A stretch of 64,000 nt of DNA from Pseudomonas sp. B21-028 (GCF_024749045.1 NZ_CP087184.1:496001-560000); one strand, 5' to 3'; counted from the first letter of the stretch, positions 35,655 to 44,961 are shown. Made by a program: numbers and translations. Notes: generated from the sequence alone by a model not told the origin.

Positions 35655-37712
35655 ATGTTCTCGCCTGCCAACCAATCGCGTTTCACCCTGACGCTCGACA
35701 GCGGGTCGAATGAACTCAAGGTGCTTGAGTTCACGGGCCAGGAAGCCATCAGTCAACCCTATCGCTTTGACCTGGAACTGGTCAGTGAGCGAGCGGACCT
35801 GGCATTGGAAACGCTACTGCATCGCCAGGCCTACCTGACCTTCGATTCGCAGGGGTGTGGCATCCACGGCCAGGTCTACAGCGTGGCCCAGGGCGATTCG
35901 GGCAAGCGCCTGACCCGTTACCAGATCAGCCTGGTGCCGCGCCTGGCGTACTTGCGTCACCGTATCAACCGGCGGATTTTCCAGCACTTGAGCGTGCCGT
36001 CGATCATTGCGCAAGTCCTGAAGGACCATGGCATTCACGCCGATGCGTTTCAGTTCAGCCTCGGTGGGCAATACCCCGAGCGGGAATACTGTGTGCAGTA
36101 CGGTGAAAGCGATCTGGCGTTCATCGAGCGCATTTGTGCCGAGGACGGCATTCATTACCACTTCCGCCACAGCCCTGACGGCCACCTGCTGGTCTTCGGT
36201 GACGACCAGACGGTATTCCCCCGTTTGCCCGAGTCGACGCTGTATCTGCCGGGCAGTGGCATGGCCGCCGGGGCGCCGTCGATCAAGCGGCTGGCTGTTC
36301 GACTCCAGACCCGGACCAGCGCGGTGACCCTGTCCGATTACAACTTCCGCAACCCGGGGCTGTCCTTGCACACCAGCCTCGATAGCCAGCAGCAACCCGT
36401 ACTGGAAGACTATCGCTACCCCGGTCTGTTTTCCGACCGTGATCATGGTCGGCACCTGACCCGGCGCGCCCTGGAGCGTCATGGCGCTGATTTCCGCCTG
36501 GCCGAAGGACGTAGCGACCAATGCGCCCTCGTCAGTGGGCATTTCATGCCAATCGATGGGCACCCGCGGGCGCAGTGGAACGACCTGTGGCTCCTGACGC
36601 AGATCACCCACCGCGGTCGCCAGCCGCAAGTGCTGGAGGACACGGTCCCGGATGGCGAGGATGAGTTCCAGGGTTACAGCAATACCTTTCTGGCGACGCC
36701 GTGGGACGTTTTCTTTCGTCCGCCGCTGCTTCATGAGAAGCCTCCCGCCCACGGTTATCAGCCTGCGCTGGTGAGCGGGCCTGTCGACAGCGAAATTCAT
36801 TGCGACGAGTTCGGACGGATCAAGGTACAGATGATCTGGGACCGCGACGGCAAGGCTGACGAACATTCCAGTTGCTGGCTGCGGGTAGCCACCGGCTGGG
36901 CCCATGATCGCTATGGCAGTGTGATGATTCCCCGGGTCGGCATGGAGGTCCTGGTGGGTTTCATGGATGGCGATGTGGACAAGCCGCTGGTGCTGGGTTG
37001 CTTGCCCAACGGTGCCAATCCGTTGCCGCTGGACCTGCCGGCGGACAAGACCCGCAGCATATTGCGCAGCCAGAGCAGCCCCGGCGGAGGCGGTTACAAC
37101 GAGCTGCGCATCGAGGATCGCAAGGGAGCCGAGGAAATCTACCTGCGGGCCCAGCGCAACTGGACCCAGCATGTGCTCCATGACCAGCGCGTACAGGTCG
37201 ATCACGAGCGCAGCGTTGTCGTCTCCGGCACGGCGCGGCATGAGCTCAAGGCCGAAGAGTTGCGTATCACCCATGGGCGGCGCCAGGTCGAAGTCAGGCA
37301 GGACGACCACCTGGTGGTGACTGGCGAGCGGCACATTCGCGTGACCAGCCAGGCGTTCAGTGCCAGCCAGCATTTCCATGTCAGTGCTGGCCAGCAGATC
37401 GTGTTGGACGGTGGCGCCAGTGCGACCATCCAGGCCGGAGGGCACTGGATCAGCATCGGTGCGGGGGGGATTTTCAGCAGCGTGCCCATCGAGGTCGGCG
37501 GCGGACCGATGACGGCCACAAGCGCGGCGCCGGGTTCGCCGGGTCGCCCCGAAAAGCTAGTCGCCGCCGTGGCCGCTCCGCTGTCGCTGGCGCAAGCCCT
37601 CAGCCTGCAAGGCCAGGCGCCGTTCTGTGAGGAATGTGAGCGGTGCAAGGACGGCGTCTGTGCACCGTTGCCCAGGTTTTCCAGGTCCACTGATATTCAG
37701 GAGCGTCCATGA
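35655..37712 (+). CDS. vgrG: Type VI secretion tip protein VgrG
   Basis: A 685-residue spike protein. Residues about 1-360 form the gp27-like part (FTLTLDSGSNELKVLEFTG at the start, then YCVQYGESDLAFIERICAEDGIHYHF split near 150). The gp5 OB-fold follows (DEFGRIKVQMIWDRDGK, then RVATGWAHDRYGSVMIPRVG). Next come repeats forming the beta-helix needle and a tail with FCEECERCKDGVC. This Cys-rich tail is typical of VgrGs that dock a DUF4123 adaptor. ATG 35655 is chosen over an upstream GTG at 35607. No other T6SS structural gene is in the window, so this is an orphan vgrG island. Confidence 0.92.
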   Translation: MFSPANQSRFTLTLDSGSNELKVLEFTGQEAISQPYRFDLELVSERADLALETLLHRQAYLTFDSQGCGIHGQVYSVAQGDSGKRLTRYQISLVPRLAYLRHRINRRIFQHLSVPSIIAQVLKDHGIHADAFQFSLGGQYPEREYCVQYGESDLAFIERICAEDGIHYHFRHSPDGHLLVFGDDQTVFPRLPESTLYLPGSGMAAGAPSIKRLAVRLQTRTSAVTLSDYNFRNPGLSLHTSLDSQQQPVLEDYRYPGLFSDRDHGRHLTRRALERHGADFRLAEGRSDQCALVSGHFMPIDGHPRAQWNDLWLLTQITHRGRQPQVLEDTVPDGEDEFQGYSNTFLATPWDVFFRPPLLHEKPPAHGYQPALVSGPVDSEIHCDEFGRIKVQMIWDRDGKADEHSSCWLRVATGWAHDRYGSVMIPRVGMEVLVGFMDGDVDKPLVLGCLPNGANPLPLDLPADKTRSILRSQSSPGGGGYNELRIEDRKGAEEIYLRAQRNWTQHVLHDQRVQVDHERSVVVSGTARHELKAEELRITHGRRQVEVRQDDHLVVTGERHIRVTSQAFSASQHFHVSAGQQIVLDGGASATIQAGGHWISIGAGGIFSSVPIEVGGGPMTATSAAPGSPGRPEKLVAAVAAPLSLAQALSLQGQAPFCEECERCKDGVCAPLPRFSRSTDIQERP

Positions 37713-38476
37713 GCACGGGTCAGTCGCCTCACGCCTGGCTTAGACAGCGTCCGTTGCAAGCATCCGAGCAGCTCTTCGCCATCCTCAGCAATGCCAGCAG
37801 CGCCAAGCCACTGGAGGCGTGGAGACGCTCGATGGCGTTGGTGCCCAGTCCGATCTGGGCGGGTACGCCTTACGCTGATTGGGAGCCCGTCATGCCTTAT
37901 GTAGGCGCTGTCTCTGTAGGCAGTGAGTTTCTTCAATGGATCGCGACGACCGACTCGCTCGATTGGGGTTGGCTGGCGGTGTCTTCGGTCGGCGAGGAAG
38001 GTCTCGCTGAACATCTGCGTGGGCTCACCCAGGTGCTGTTGCCTGGCGGCAAGTCGACCTTTTTCCGGTTTTGGGACGGGCGTTTCGTGCAGCCCATCCT
38101 GCAGTCCGATGAAGTCGATGCCGGACAGTTGCTGCCGGTCATCAGTCGGTGCCTGATCAACGGTCGGGCTCTGGAGATCGTGGGAAATGCCCAGCGGCCG
38201 CCACGAACTTTCCCCTGGTGGGAGGTGCCGGCCGTGCTGTTGAAAGCATTGGCGGGCGGTACGACGGAGTGTCTGCTGGATAACTTGCTCAAGTGGCTGG
38301 GCGAGGAACATCCGTACCTGTCCGAGCGGGTCGATGAGCGCATCCTGCGGCGCAAGGTTGCACATTTTCTTGAGGTGTATGGGGTGGTTAATGGGGTAAA
38401 AGCGCAGCTGCATGGGCATTTGATGCAAGAGTTCGGCTGGACGGATGTCCGTGCCCGCTCGGCTGCGAAACCCTGA
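37709..38476 (+). CDS. DUF4123 T6SS effector adaptor (Tap/TEC-like)
   Basis: A 255-residue DUF4123-domain protein. The N-terminal portion (residues about 15-140) has the family pattern: EQLFAILSNASS near the start, then GWLAVSSVGEEGLAEHLRGLTQV and GKSTFFRFWDGRFVQPIL, containing the FRxxDxR-like block. Proteins of this family load a cargo effector onto the VgrG tip. The start overlaps the vgrG stop by 4 bp, so the two are coupled. The expected effector and immunity genes are not found; rlmJ follows 48 bp later. Confidence 0.85.
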   Translation: MSTGQSPHAWLRQRPLQASEQLFAILSNASSAKPLEAWRRSMALVPSPIWAGTPYADWEPVMPYVGAVSVGSEFLQWIATTDSLDWGWLAVSSVGEEGLAEHLRGLTQVLLPGGKSTFFRFWDGRFVQPILQSDEVDAGQLLPVISRCLINGRALEIVGNAQRPPRTFPWWEVPAVLLKALAGGTTECLLDNLLKWLGEEHPYLSERVDERILRRKVAHFLEVYGVVNGVKAQLHGHLMQEFGWTDVRARSAAKP

Positions 38477-38524
38477 CGTTCGGCGCGCTTCGAGGTAAAC
38501 TCGTCGCCCTTCGCAGGAGCCGCC

Positions 38525-39364
38525 ATGAACTATCGCCACGCCTTCCACGCCGGTAATCACGCCGATGTGTTCAAACACCTGACCTTGACCCGCCTTATCG
38601 CACTGATGGCGCGCAAGGAGCAGCCCTTTGCCTACCTCGATACCCATGCCGGTATCGGGTTGTATGACTTGCAGGGCGACCAGGCCAATCGTACCGGTGA
38701 ATACCTGGAAGGCATCGCGCGGTTATGGGGGCAGGACGATCTGCCGCCGCTGACCGCCGATTACATGAAAGTGCTGCGCGAGATGAACCCGGACGGACAG
38801 TTGCGTTATTACCCGGGCTCACCGGAGCTTGCGCGCCGTTTGACGCGCCCGCAGGATCGGGTCTTGCTCAATGAAAAGCACCCCGAGGACGGTGTGCTGC
38901 TCAAGGACAACATGAAGGGCGATCGCCGTGTGGCGGTGCATCTGGGTGAAGGTTGGCACGTGCCTCGCGCCTTGCTGCCGGTGACGGAAAAACGCGGCTT
39001 GATGCTGATCGATCCGCCCTTCGAGAAGCTCGACGAAATGCAACGCTGCGCCGCCTCTCTCAAGGAGGCCATCGGCCGGATGCGCCAGACGGTGGCAGCG
39101 ATCTGGTACCCGGTGAAGGATCAGCGGATGCTGCGTCGCTTCTACCAGGACCTGGCCGGCACGGGGGCACCAAAGCTGTTGCGAGTGGAATTGCTGGTGC
39201 ATCCGCTCGCCACCCCCGACAGCCTGAACGGCTCCGGCCTGGCGATTGCCAACCCGCCGTGGGGGCTGGAGGAGGAGTTGCGTGAGTTGCTGCCGTGGCT
39301 GTCGAAAAAGCTCGGCCAGACCCAAGGTGGCTGGCAGATGGATTGGTTGATTGCCGAGCGTTGA
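38525..39364 (+). CDS. rlmJ: 23S rRNA (adenine2030-N6)-methyltransferase RlmJ
   Basis: A 279-residue methyltransferase. It starts with the family signature MNYRHAFHAGNHADVFKH, contains YLDTHAGIGLYDL (SAM-binding), and has LMLIDPPFEKLDE near residue 160, where DPPF is the catalytic (D/N)PP(Y/F) motif of N6-adenine methyltransferases. It modifies A2030 of 23S rRNA. GCAGGAG lies just before the ATG at 38525. It is transcribed with, but functionally unrelated to, the vgrG pair. Confidence 0.95.
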   Translation: MNYRHAFHAGNHADVFKHLTLTRLIALMARKEQPFAYLDTHAGIGLYDLQGDQANRTGEYLEGIARLWGQDDLPPLTADYMKVLREMNPDGQLRYYPGSPELARRLTRPQDRVLLNEKHPEDGVLLKDNMKGDRRVAVHLGEGWHVPRALLPVTEKRGLMLIDPPFEKLDEMQRCAASLKEAIGRMRQTVAAIWYPVKDQRMLRRFYQDLAGTGAPKLLRVELLVHPLATPDSLNGSGLAIANPPWGLEEELRELLPWLSKKLGQTQGGWQMDWLIAER

Positions 39365-39397
39365 CCTGGCGAGTTTGATGCTGTCTGGCAGGACGCC

Positions 39398-39491
39398 ATC
39401 GCGAGCAGGCTCGCTCCCACAGGGGATTGGTGGTGAACATGGATAGGGTGTTCACCCCGGAGCCGGGTGGGAGCGGGCTTGCTCGCGAAGC
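39398..39491. repeat. REPIN between rlmJ and msrA
   Basis: A reverse-oriented REP (39398-39422) and a forward REP variant (39465-39491) enclose a spacer with GGTGAACA pairing with TGTTCACC. It lies between convergent genes. Confidence 0.88.
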
Positions 39492-39508
39492 TTTTTGAGG
39501 CTGGAAAG

Positions 39509-40156
39509 TCAGATCGGGCAGGTCACGCCTGTCCCGCCAATCCCGCAATAGCCCTCGGGGTTCTTCGCCAGGTACTGCTGGTGGTAAGCCTCGGCATAGT
39601 AGAAGGTCGGCGCTTCATCGATTTCGGTGGTGATTTCCCCTAGGCCGGCCTTGGTCAGTTCAGCCTGGAATACCGCCTTGCTCTTCTTCGCTGCTTCCAG
39701 TTGTTCAGGTTTGGTGCAATAGATCACCGAGCGATACTGAGTGCCGATGTCGTTGCCCTGGCGCATGCCCTGGGTCGGGTTGTGCAGTTCCCAGAACATG
39801 GCCAGCAGTTCTTCGTAGCTGACCTTTTCCGGTTCGTAGACCACCAGCACCACTTCGCTGTGGCCGGTCAGGCCCGAGCAGACCTCTTCGTAGGTCGGGT
39901 TGGGGGTGAAGCCGCCAGCGTAGCCCACCGAGGTGCTGTAGACCCCTTCACGTTGCCAGAAGCGACGTTCCGCGCCCCAGAAACAGCCAAGCCCGAAAAT
40001 CGCGAACTCTACATTGCCGGGAAATGGGCCGAGCAGCGGGTTGCCGTTGACGAAGTGTTGATCCGGAACCTTGATCGGGGTTTCACGGCCGGGCAGAGCT
40101 TGTTCTTGAGTAGGGAGCACGTTTTTGTTCACCAGAATTTCCGAGCGCAAGACCAT
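39509..40156 (-). CDS. msrA: Peptide methionine sulfoxide reductase MsrA
   Basis: A 215-residue reductase. The catalytic Cys is in [14 protein letters not shown]; the recycling Cys residues are in the C-terminal [24 protein letters not shown] and [18 protein letters not shown] are further family blocks. It repairs methionine S-sulfoxide in proteins. Two adjacent ATGs (40159 and 40156) are possible; 40156 ([12 protein letters not shown]) is given because Pseudomonas homologues begin this way and GAGAGG is then well spaced. The msrA/dipA neighbourhood is the same as in P. aeruginosa (PA5018/PA5017). Confidence 0.95.
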   Translation of the reverse strand: MVLRSEILVNKNVLPTQEQALPGRETPIKVPDQHFVNGNPLLGPFPGNVEFAIFGLGCFWGAERRFWQREGVYSTSVGYAGGFTPNPTYEEVCSGLTGHSEVVLVVYEPEKVSYEELLAMFWELHNPTQGMRQGNDIGTQYRSVIYCTKPEQLEAAKKSKAVFQAELTKAGLGEITTEIDEAPTFYYAEAYHQQYLAKNPEGYCGIGGTGVTCPI

Positions 40157-40234
40157 CATCAGTCCTCTCAGTCAGATTGAGTTGAGCGAAATAGACCCCA
40201 GTGTGCCCAATGCCGATGGGTTAAGAAAGACAGA

Positions 40235-40292
40235 ACTGTGGTGCATTGGGGCTGCGGCGCAGCCCAGCGGGGATAAATCCCCTCGCCACAGT
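40235..40292. repeat. REP-like hairpin (GGCGAGGGGAT type)
   Basis: ACTGTGG (40235-40241) pairs with CCACAGT (40286-40292) around inner hairpins GGGGCTGCGGCGCAGCCC and GGGATAAATCCC. It ends on the first base of the dipA stop codon and shares its CCCCTCGCCACA end with the element at 8045-8175. Confidence 0.75.
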
Positions 40293-42985
40293 CAGTCAAT
40301 TGGACCGCGCGGGTAGCGCTTGAGCTTCTCGATCAGCTCCGAGCCGGGGATGGGCCGGTCGAACAGGTAGCCCTGGCCGACATCGCAGCGATGGCGGCGC
40401 AGGAACGCCAGTTGCTGGGCGGTCTCGACCCCCTCGGCCACGACCTTGAGTTTCAGGTTGTGGGCCATGGCGATCACCGCGGAGGTGATTTCCATGTCGT
40501 CCTGGTTGTCCGGGATCTCATGGATGAAGCTGCGATCGATCTTGATGATGTCGATCGGGAATTTCTTCAGGTAACTCAGGGATGAGTAGCCGGTACCGAA
40601 ATCGTCCATGGCCAGGGTCAGGCCCAGGCGCTTGAGCTGGTCGAGTTGCAGGTGGGTGTCTTCGGTGGCTTCCAGCAGCAGGCCTTCGGTCAGCTCCAGC
40701 TCCAGCAGCCGCGCGGGCAGTTGTTCTTCCTTGAGGATGCTGGCGATCGAGGCGACCAGGTCCGGGTCGGAGAACTGCTTGGGCGACAGGTTGATTGCCA
40801 CTTGCAGATTGCCCAGGCCGGCGGCGGTCAGTTGCTTGCTCATGCGGCAGGCCTGGCGGGCGATCCACTTGCCGATGGGGATGATCAGGCCGGTTTCCTC
40901 GGCCACGCTGATGAACTGGTCCGGCCGGATCATGCCCTTTTCCGGATGGTTCCAGCGCAGCAGCGCCTCCATGCCCAGCAGGCGACCGCTGCGCAGGCAC
41001 AGCTTGGGCTGGTAGAACACGTCGAGCTCGTTCTGGGTCAAGGCGCGGCGCAGGTTGTTTTCCACGAACAGCTTGTAGCTGGCCTCGGCGTTCAGTGCTT
41101 CGGTGAAGACCTGGACCTGATGCTTGCCGTTGGCCTTGGCCTTGTGCAGGGCGAGCCCGGCGTTACGCATCAGGGTCTGGGGATCGCGGCCATGCAGCGG
41201 GGCACAGGCCAGGCCCACGGAGCCGGTCACGCTGATCAGTTGGTTATCGACGAACATCGGCTTGTCGAGCGTCATCAGCAACTGGCTGGCGACCTGTTGC
41301 CCGGCCTCCAGGTCGGTGTCATCCAGCAGCACGGCGAATTCGTTACTGGCGAAACGTGCCAGGCTGCCGCTGGGGCTCAGGCTGTTGCGCAAGCGTCGGG
41401 CCAGGCTGATCAGCAGTTTGTCACCGGTCTGGTGGCCGAGGCTGTCGTTGATGCGCTTGAAGTTGTCGATGTCCACCAGCAGCAGGCTGATGGGCGAGTC
41501 GCTGTCCCGAGCGAAGCGTTCATCGAGGTTGCGAATGAACGCCGGGCGGTTGCCCAGGTTGGTCAGGTTGTCGGTGTAGGCCAGGCGTTCGATGCGCTGC
41601 TGGGCCAGTTTGGTCTGGGTGACGTCTTCGTAGATGCCGATGTAGTGGGTCAGCTCGCGGTTGTCGCCGTAGACCTTGGAGATCGACAGTTGGCCCCAAT
41701 AGGGTTCCAGGTTCTTGCGCCGGCTCTTGAACTCGCCTTGCCAGCTATTGCTTTGGGCCAGGGCCGAGGGCGCGTCGAACAGCAGCTCGCTGAGGTTTTC
41801 CAGGGCCGGCAGTTCGGAGAGGCGTTGGCCGTGGACTTCCTCGGTGGTGTATTGGGTGATGGCGGTGAAGCTCGGGTTGACGTACTCCACCACACCGTCG
41901 CAGTTGACCAGCAGGAACGCGTTGGCGCTTTGCTCCACGGCACGCTGGAACAGGTGCAGGGCACTGGTGGCGATGCGTCGGTTGTGGTTGTTGATGACCT
42001 GGGCGAACTGGTCCGCCAGCTCACCGGCAAAGGCGATCTCGTCCGACTGCCAGGCACGGGTGGCGCCTACCTGCTCCAGGCAGAGCACGCCCACCACCTG
42101 GCCGTCGATCCGCACGCTGGCATCGAGCATGGCGTTGACGTTGCGGGCGCGCAGGCTTTCAGCCATCTCCCGGGTGCGTGGATCGCGTGTCGCGTTATGG
42201 GCATCGATGGCGCGGCAGGTCTGCAGCGCTTCCATGTAGTCGGGATACTCATTGGCGTCGATCACGTCTGGCCGAAAGTATTCCTGGGAAGCGCGGTTAT
42301 AGGCGGAGATCGGCACCAGCTTGTCGTCCTCCAGGTTCCAGATGCTGGCGCAATCGATCTGGTAGATGTCGCAGGCGCTGCGGGTGATCAGTTCGGCGGC
42401 TTCCAGCAAGGAATTATTGGCGCTGTAGCGCTGGCGGGTCAGCAGCAGGATGAGGTCCTGCTGGGCGCGCACGCGGTCCAGATGCTGAAGCTGCTCCTGC
42501 TGGGCTCGCTGGTTCAGCTCCAGGGCGATCTGCAGGCGTGAGTTCTGGGTTTCCAGATCCAGGGCCGGCATCGATGGCTCGTTTTGCAGCAGGTTGTCCA
42601 CCGCCAGCAGGTAGCCGCGCAGCAGGTGGCGATTGTGCTGTTTGTACGCTTCACCCATTTCCAGCAGGTTCATGGGGCCCTTGGCGGTGTGAAGCGTATA
42701 GCGGATCAGGTAACTCGGGGCCTGGGTCAGTTGCTCTTGAATGGCGTCATGCAGTTGATAGCGCGCTTCAGGCTCCATCAGGCTGGCATAGGGCGAACTG
42801 ACCAACGAGCAAAGCTCCACCGCCGGCACGCCGAAGTAACGTTCGCAATTGGGGTCGAGGAACAGCAGTGCCCAGCTCGCTTCATTCAGCCGCTCGAAAC
42901 GCAGCATACCGAGCCGCGAGGGCACCGGTAACTGCGTCACTACCTCGGCCGCCATACGGCTGGCGGCATCGGGTTGGCTTTTCAT
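40292..42985 (-). CDS. dipA: Cyclic-di-GMP phosphodiesterase DipA (Pch)
   Basis: An 897-residue signalling protein. An N-terminal PAS-like region (about 20-130) is followed by a GAF domain (about 190-330) and a PAS domain (about 345-460, with YVNPSFTAITQYTTEE). A GGDEF domain comes next, whose active-site motif is degenerate (A546-S-N-E-F550). The EAL domain is intact: E673-A-L with NLSPKQF, DDFGTGYSSLSYL and the KVVAEGVET block. It should therefore hydrolyse, not make, c-di-GMP. The ASNEF signature and the neighbouring msrA match P. aeruginosa DipA/Pch, which works in dispersion and with the chemotaxis machinery. Confidence 0.93.
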   Translation of the reverse strand: MKSQPDAASRMAAEVVTQLPVPSRLGMLRFERLNEASWALLFLDPNCERYFGVPAVELCSLVSSPYASLMEPEARYQLHDAIQEQLTQAPSYLIRYTLHTAKGPMNLLEMGEAYKQHNRHLLRGYLLAVDNLLQNEPSMPALDLETQNSRLQIALELNQRAQQEQLQHLDRVRAQQDLILLLTRQRYSANNSLLEAAELITRSACDIYQIDCASIWNLEDDKLVPISAYNRASQEYFRPDVIDANEYPDYMEALQTCRAIDAHNATRDPRTREMAESLRARNVNAMLDASVRIDGQVVGVLCLEQVGATRAWQSDEIAFAGELADQFAQVINNHNRRIATSALHLFQRAVEQSANAFLLVNCDGVVEYVNPSFTAITQYTTEEVHGQRLSELPALENLSELLFDAPSALAQSNSWQGEFKSRRKNLEPYWGQLSISKVYGDNRELTHYIGIYEDVTQTKLAQQRIERLAYTDNLTNLGNRPAFIRNLDERFARDSDSPISLLLVDIDNFKRINDSLGHQTGDKLLISLARRLRNSLSPSGSLARFASNEFAVLLDDTDLEAGQQVASQLLMTLDKPMFVDNQLISVTGSVGLACAPLHGRDPQTLMRNAGLALHKAKANGKHQVQVFTEALNAEASYKLFVENNLRRALTQNELDVFYQPKLCLRSGRLLGMEALLRWNHPEKGMIRPDQFISVAEETGLIIPIGKWIARQACRMSKQLTAAGLGNLQVAINLSPKQFSDPDLVASIASILKEEQLPARLLELELTEGLLLEATEDTHLQLDQLKRLGLTLAMDDFGTGYSSLSYLKKFPIDIIKIDRSFIHEIPDNQDDMEITSAVIAMAHNLKLKVVAEGVETAQQLAFLRRHRCDVGQGYLFDRPIPGSELIEKLKRYPRGPID

Positions 42986-43110
42986 GGGGAAACTCGCTTC
43001 GAGAATGCTGATCGCGCCGGGCTGACGCCCCTCGTTATCAAGGATTGCCGCAAGGTTGCATCATTGCGACACTGGCTGACAAGAGAGATGAAGGCTAAGT
43101 GCTATAAACC

Positions 43111-43137
43111 TTATCGGCCGACAAGCGGATTTCTCCA
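43111..43137 (-). promoter_or_regulatory. Candidate sigma-28 (FliA) promoter upstream of dipA
   Basis: The minus strand has an exact GCCGATAA (43118-43111), preceded after 14 bp by TGGAG (43137-43133), a partial match to TAAAG. It lies 126 bp before the dipA start. The -10 is perfect and the -35 is weak. Confidence 0.45.
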
Positions 43138-43179
43138 GTCACCAGCCGATCAGAGGGCCTGGAGTGGGGTTACCGTTCG

Positions 43180-44571
43180 TCAGCGCAACGGGATATCGAC
43201 CACCTGCAAAGGATACCCGTCACGGTCGTGAAAGGTCACGTGAAGGCTCTGGCTCGCGACATGCAGGTGCGCGAAGTTGTCCTGGCTGATCACTGTGCTG
43301 GTCAGCTCATAACGATAGTCACCGTTTTCGGTCCGGGCCATGGGCGCCTTGAAAATAAAATTCGAAGCGGCGGCGTAAGGCAGCAGTTCGCTGTTGCAAA
43401 ACGGCGAGGCGACGATGGTATGCACCTCGAAACCGGGATCCTGGCTATGACACAGTCGGCTGGTCATGGAGCCATGGACGTCACCGGAGACGAAGATCAC
43501 GTTTTTTATCCCCTGGCGACGAATGCACTCCAGTAATCGCAGGCGCTGTTGCGGGAAGGCCTGCCAAGCGTCGCCATCATCGAGTGCGCGATCAGGGTAG
43601 AACATGACGCTGGTAACGATGAATTTGACCCTGGCAGTGCTGTTCACCAGCCATTCGAGCAGCGACTGCTCCTGCTCGACATCCAGAATGCGCCGGTCTT
43701 CCATCGACACGTTGCGTCGTGTCCGGCTGTCGGTGACGAACCATTCGATATCGCCGTGAGCGAACTGATACCAGTAGTGCGGCAGCGACCTGCTCAATAG
43801 GCCGTCGCTTGAGAGTTCGTGGGCCGGGCCATGGCTGGCTTGATAGAGCTCGTAAGCGCTCATGGCGTTGGCGTAGAGAATGTCGTCATCGACTTGTTTG
43901 CTGGCAGGCCAGTTGTCTTCGATTTCATGGTCGTCGAGGATCATGTAGGTCGGTACGGTGGACATCAACCTGCTGATGTGGGGTTGGGAAAAGACAGTGC
44001 GGTACTTGAACAGGATGTCTTTGTAGGTCCGGTCCGGGGCAACAATGTTCAAGTCGTCGAGATAAACCTGGTCCCCCGTCATCAATACGCCGCTGATCGG
44101 CGGATTGGCTTGGTCGACGACGCGCTGGATGCCGGCGAACGTGCGATCGCCGAGTTCGGGGGCTGTAGGGACGCCGGCGGTGATTCGCAGATATCGGCAA
44201 GAACCCACGATATAAGCGTGTGGAGTGCCGGTTTCCGCCGTCGGGGTGCGTAACCGATGGAAGTCCTCGGGCCATTTCTGCGACGGTTCCGGGGCGGTTG
44301 TGTGAGGCGTGGTGAACCAGCCGGCCTGGTATTCATAGGCGGTGCCGGCTTGCAGGCCCCTCAAGATGATCACATCGGTCATGTCGCGATGGGCATGCAA
44401 TTGAATGAAGTGTTCATTCATCCATTTCGTATCACCCCGGCGTCTGTAACGAAGTCCTGCGAATACCGCAAGCCTGGGGTCCTTGTCGCCGCGCAGGAAT
44501 ATCCGTGCGTGATCGGTCGTGGTGTGGCCGACAATCGGGCCGACGGTAGGTTTGAACATGTTCGAGTCCAT
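43180..44571 (-). CDS. PhoD-like metallophosphatase
   Basis: A 463-residue calcineurin-like phosphatase of the PhoD type. An N-terminal Ig-like domain (about 1-110) precedes the metal-binding blocks: VLMTGDQVYLDDL, ILDDHEIEDNWP and FVSGDVHGSMTS. These supply the usual Asp/His/Asn ligands. Classical PhoD enzymes are exported by the Tat pathway, but here the start MDSNMFKPTVGPIVGHTT has no signal peptide, so it may be cytoplasmic or secreted otherwise. The substrate (phosphodiester or monoester) is not known. ATG 44571 is used; ATG 44559 is possible, and neither has a strong ribosome site. Confidence 0.82.
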   Translation of the reverse strand: MDSNMFKPTVGPIVGHTTTDHARIFLRGDKDPRLAVFAGLRYRRRGDTKWMNEHFIQLHAHRDMTDVIILRGLQAGTAYEYQAGWFTTPHTTAPEPSQKWPEDFHRLRTPTAETGTPHAYIVGSCRYLRITAGVPTAPELGDRTFAGIQRVVDQANPPISGVLMTGDQVYLDDLNIVAPDRTYKDILFKYRTVFSQPHISRLMSTVPTYMILDDHEIEDNWPASKQVDDDILYANAMSAYELYQASHGPAHELSSDGLLSRSLPHYWYQFAHGDIEWFVTDSRTRRNVSMEDRRILDVEQEQSLLEWLVNSTARVKFIVTSVMFYPDRALDDGDAWQAFPQQRLRLLECIRRQGIKNVIFVSGDVHGSMTSRLCHSQDPGFEVHTIVASPFCNSELLPYAAASNFIFKAPMARTENGDYRYELTSTVISQDNFAHLHVASQSLHVTFHDRDGYPLQVVDIPLR

Positions 44572-44755
44572 TCGAAATGCAGCATTTTAAAAGTACTTGT
44601 GCGAGCAGAAAGTTGTCGCTGCGTGCCGATGCTAAAGCTCGACGCTGAATAAATACTGATAGGGAAGGGGACCCAAGTTGTGGGTAATGACTGATAGATG
44701 ACGTAGGAAAGGTTGCCTGCAAGCGGCCTGATTCTTGTCAATCAAGACCGATATC

Positions 44756-44850
44756 CTGCAGGAGCAAAGCTTGCTCGCGATCAGGGCGAGTTCAGTCGAT
44801 AACGATATTGGCTGATCCACCGATATCGCGAGCAAGCTTTGCTCCCACAG
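44756..44850. repeat. REPIN, GCAAAGCTTGCTCGCGAT variant
   Basis: The segment 44756-44781 is reverse-complemented at 44825-44850 with two mismatches. The arms carry the GGAGCAAAGCTTGCTCGCGA variant of the main REP. Confidence 0.88.
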
Positions 44851-44872
44851 GTTCTGGTGCGTTTATAGCGGG

Positions 44873-44898
44873 CAAAAAAAGCCCCGCCGTCGGCGGGG
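44873..44898 (-). terminator. Rho-independent terminator of aceEF
   Basis: On the minus strand CCCCGCC-GAC-GGCGGGG is followed by seven T (44880-44874), a classic strong terminator about 68 bp past the aceF stop. Confidence 0.92.
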
Positions 44899-44937
44899 TT
44901 GAGGTACGAGCGTGGCGCTCGGAAAACAGCGGTTCGG

Positions 44938-44961
44938 ATGGCCCTCCGTGAGGAGGGCCAT
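44938..44961. terminator. Hairpin immediately after the aceF stop
   Basis: ATGGCCCTCC-GTGA-GGAGGGCCAT is a perfect 10-bp stem with a 4-base loop, 4 bp beyond the aceF stop. With no strong T-run on the minus-strand side it may stabilise the 3' end before the main terminator rather than terminate by itself. Confidence 0.6.

Noticed and set aside
35655..38476. A complete type VI secretion cluster or prophage tail
   Set aside because: Only the tip protein and its adaptor are present, flanked by housekeeping genes; no sheath, baseplate, Hcp or phage genes are found.
40292..42985. Diguanylate cyclase activity for the GGDEF/EAL protein
   Set aside because: The GGDEF site is ASNEF, lacking the glycine and aspartate residues needed for cyclase activity.
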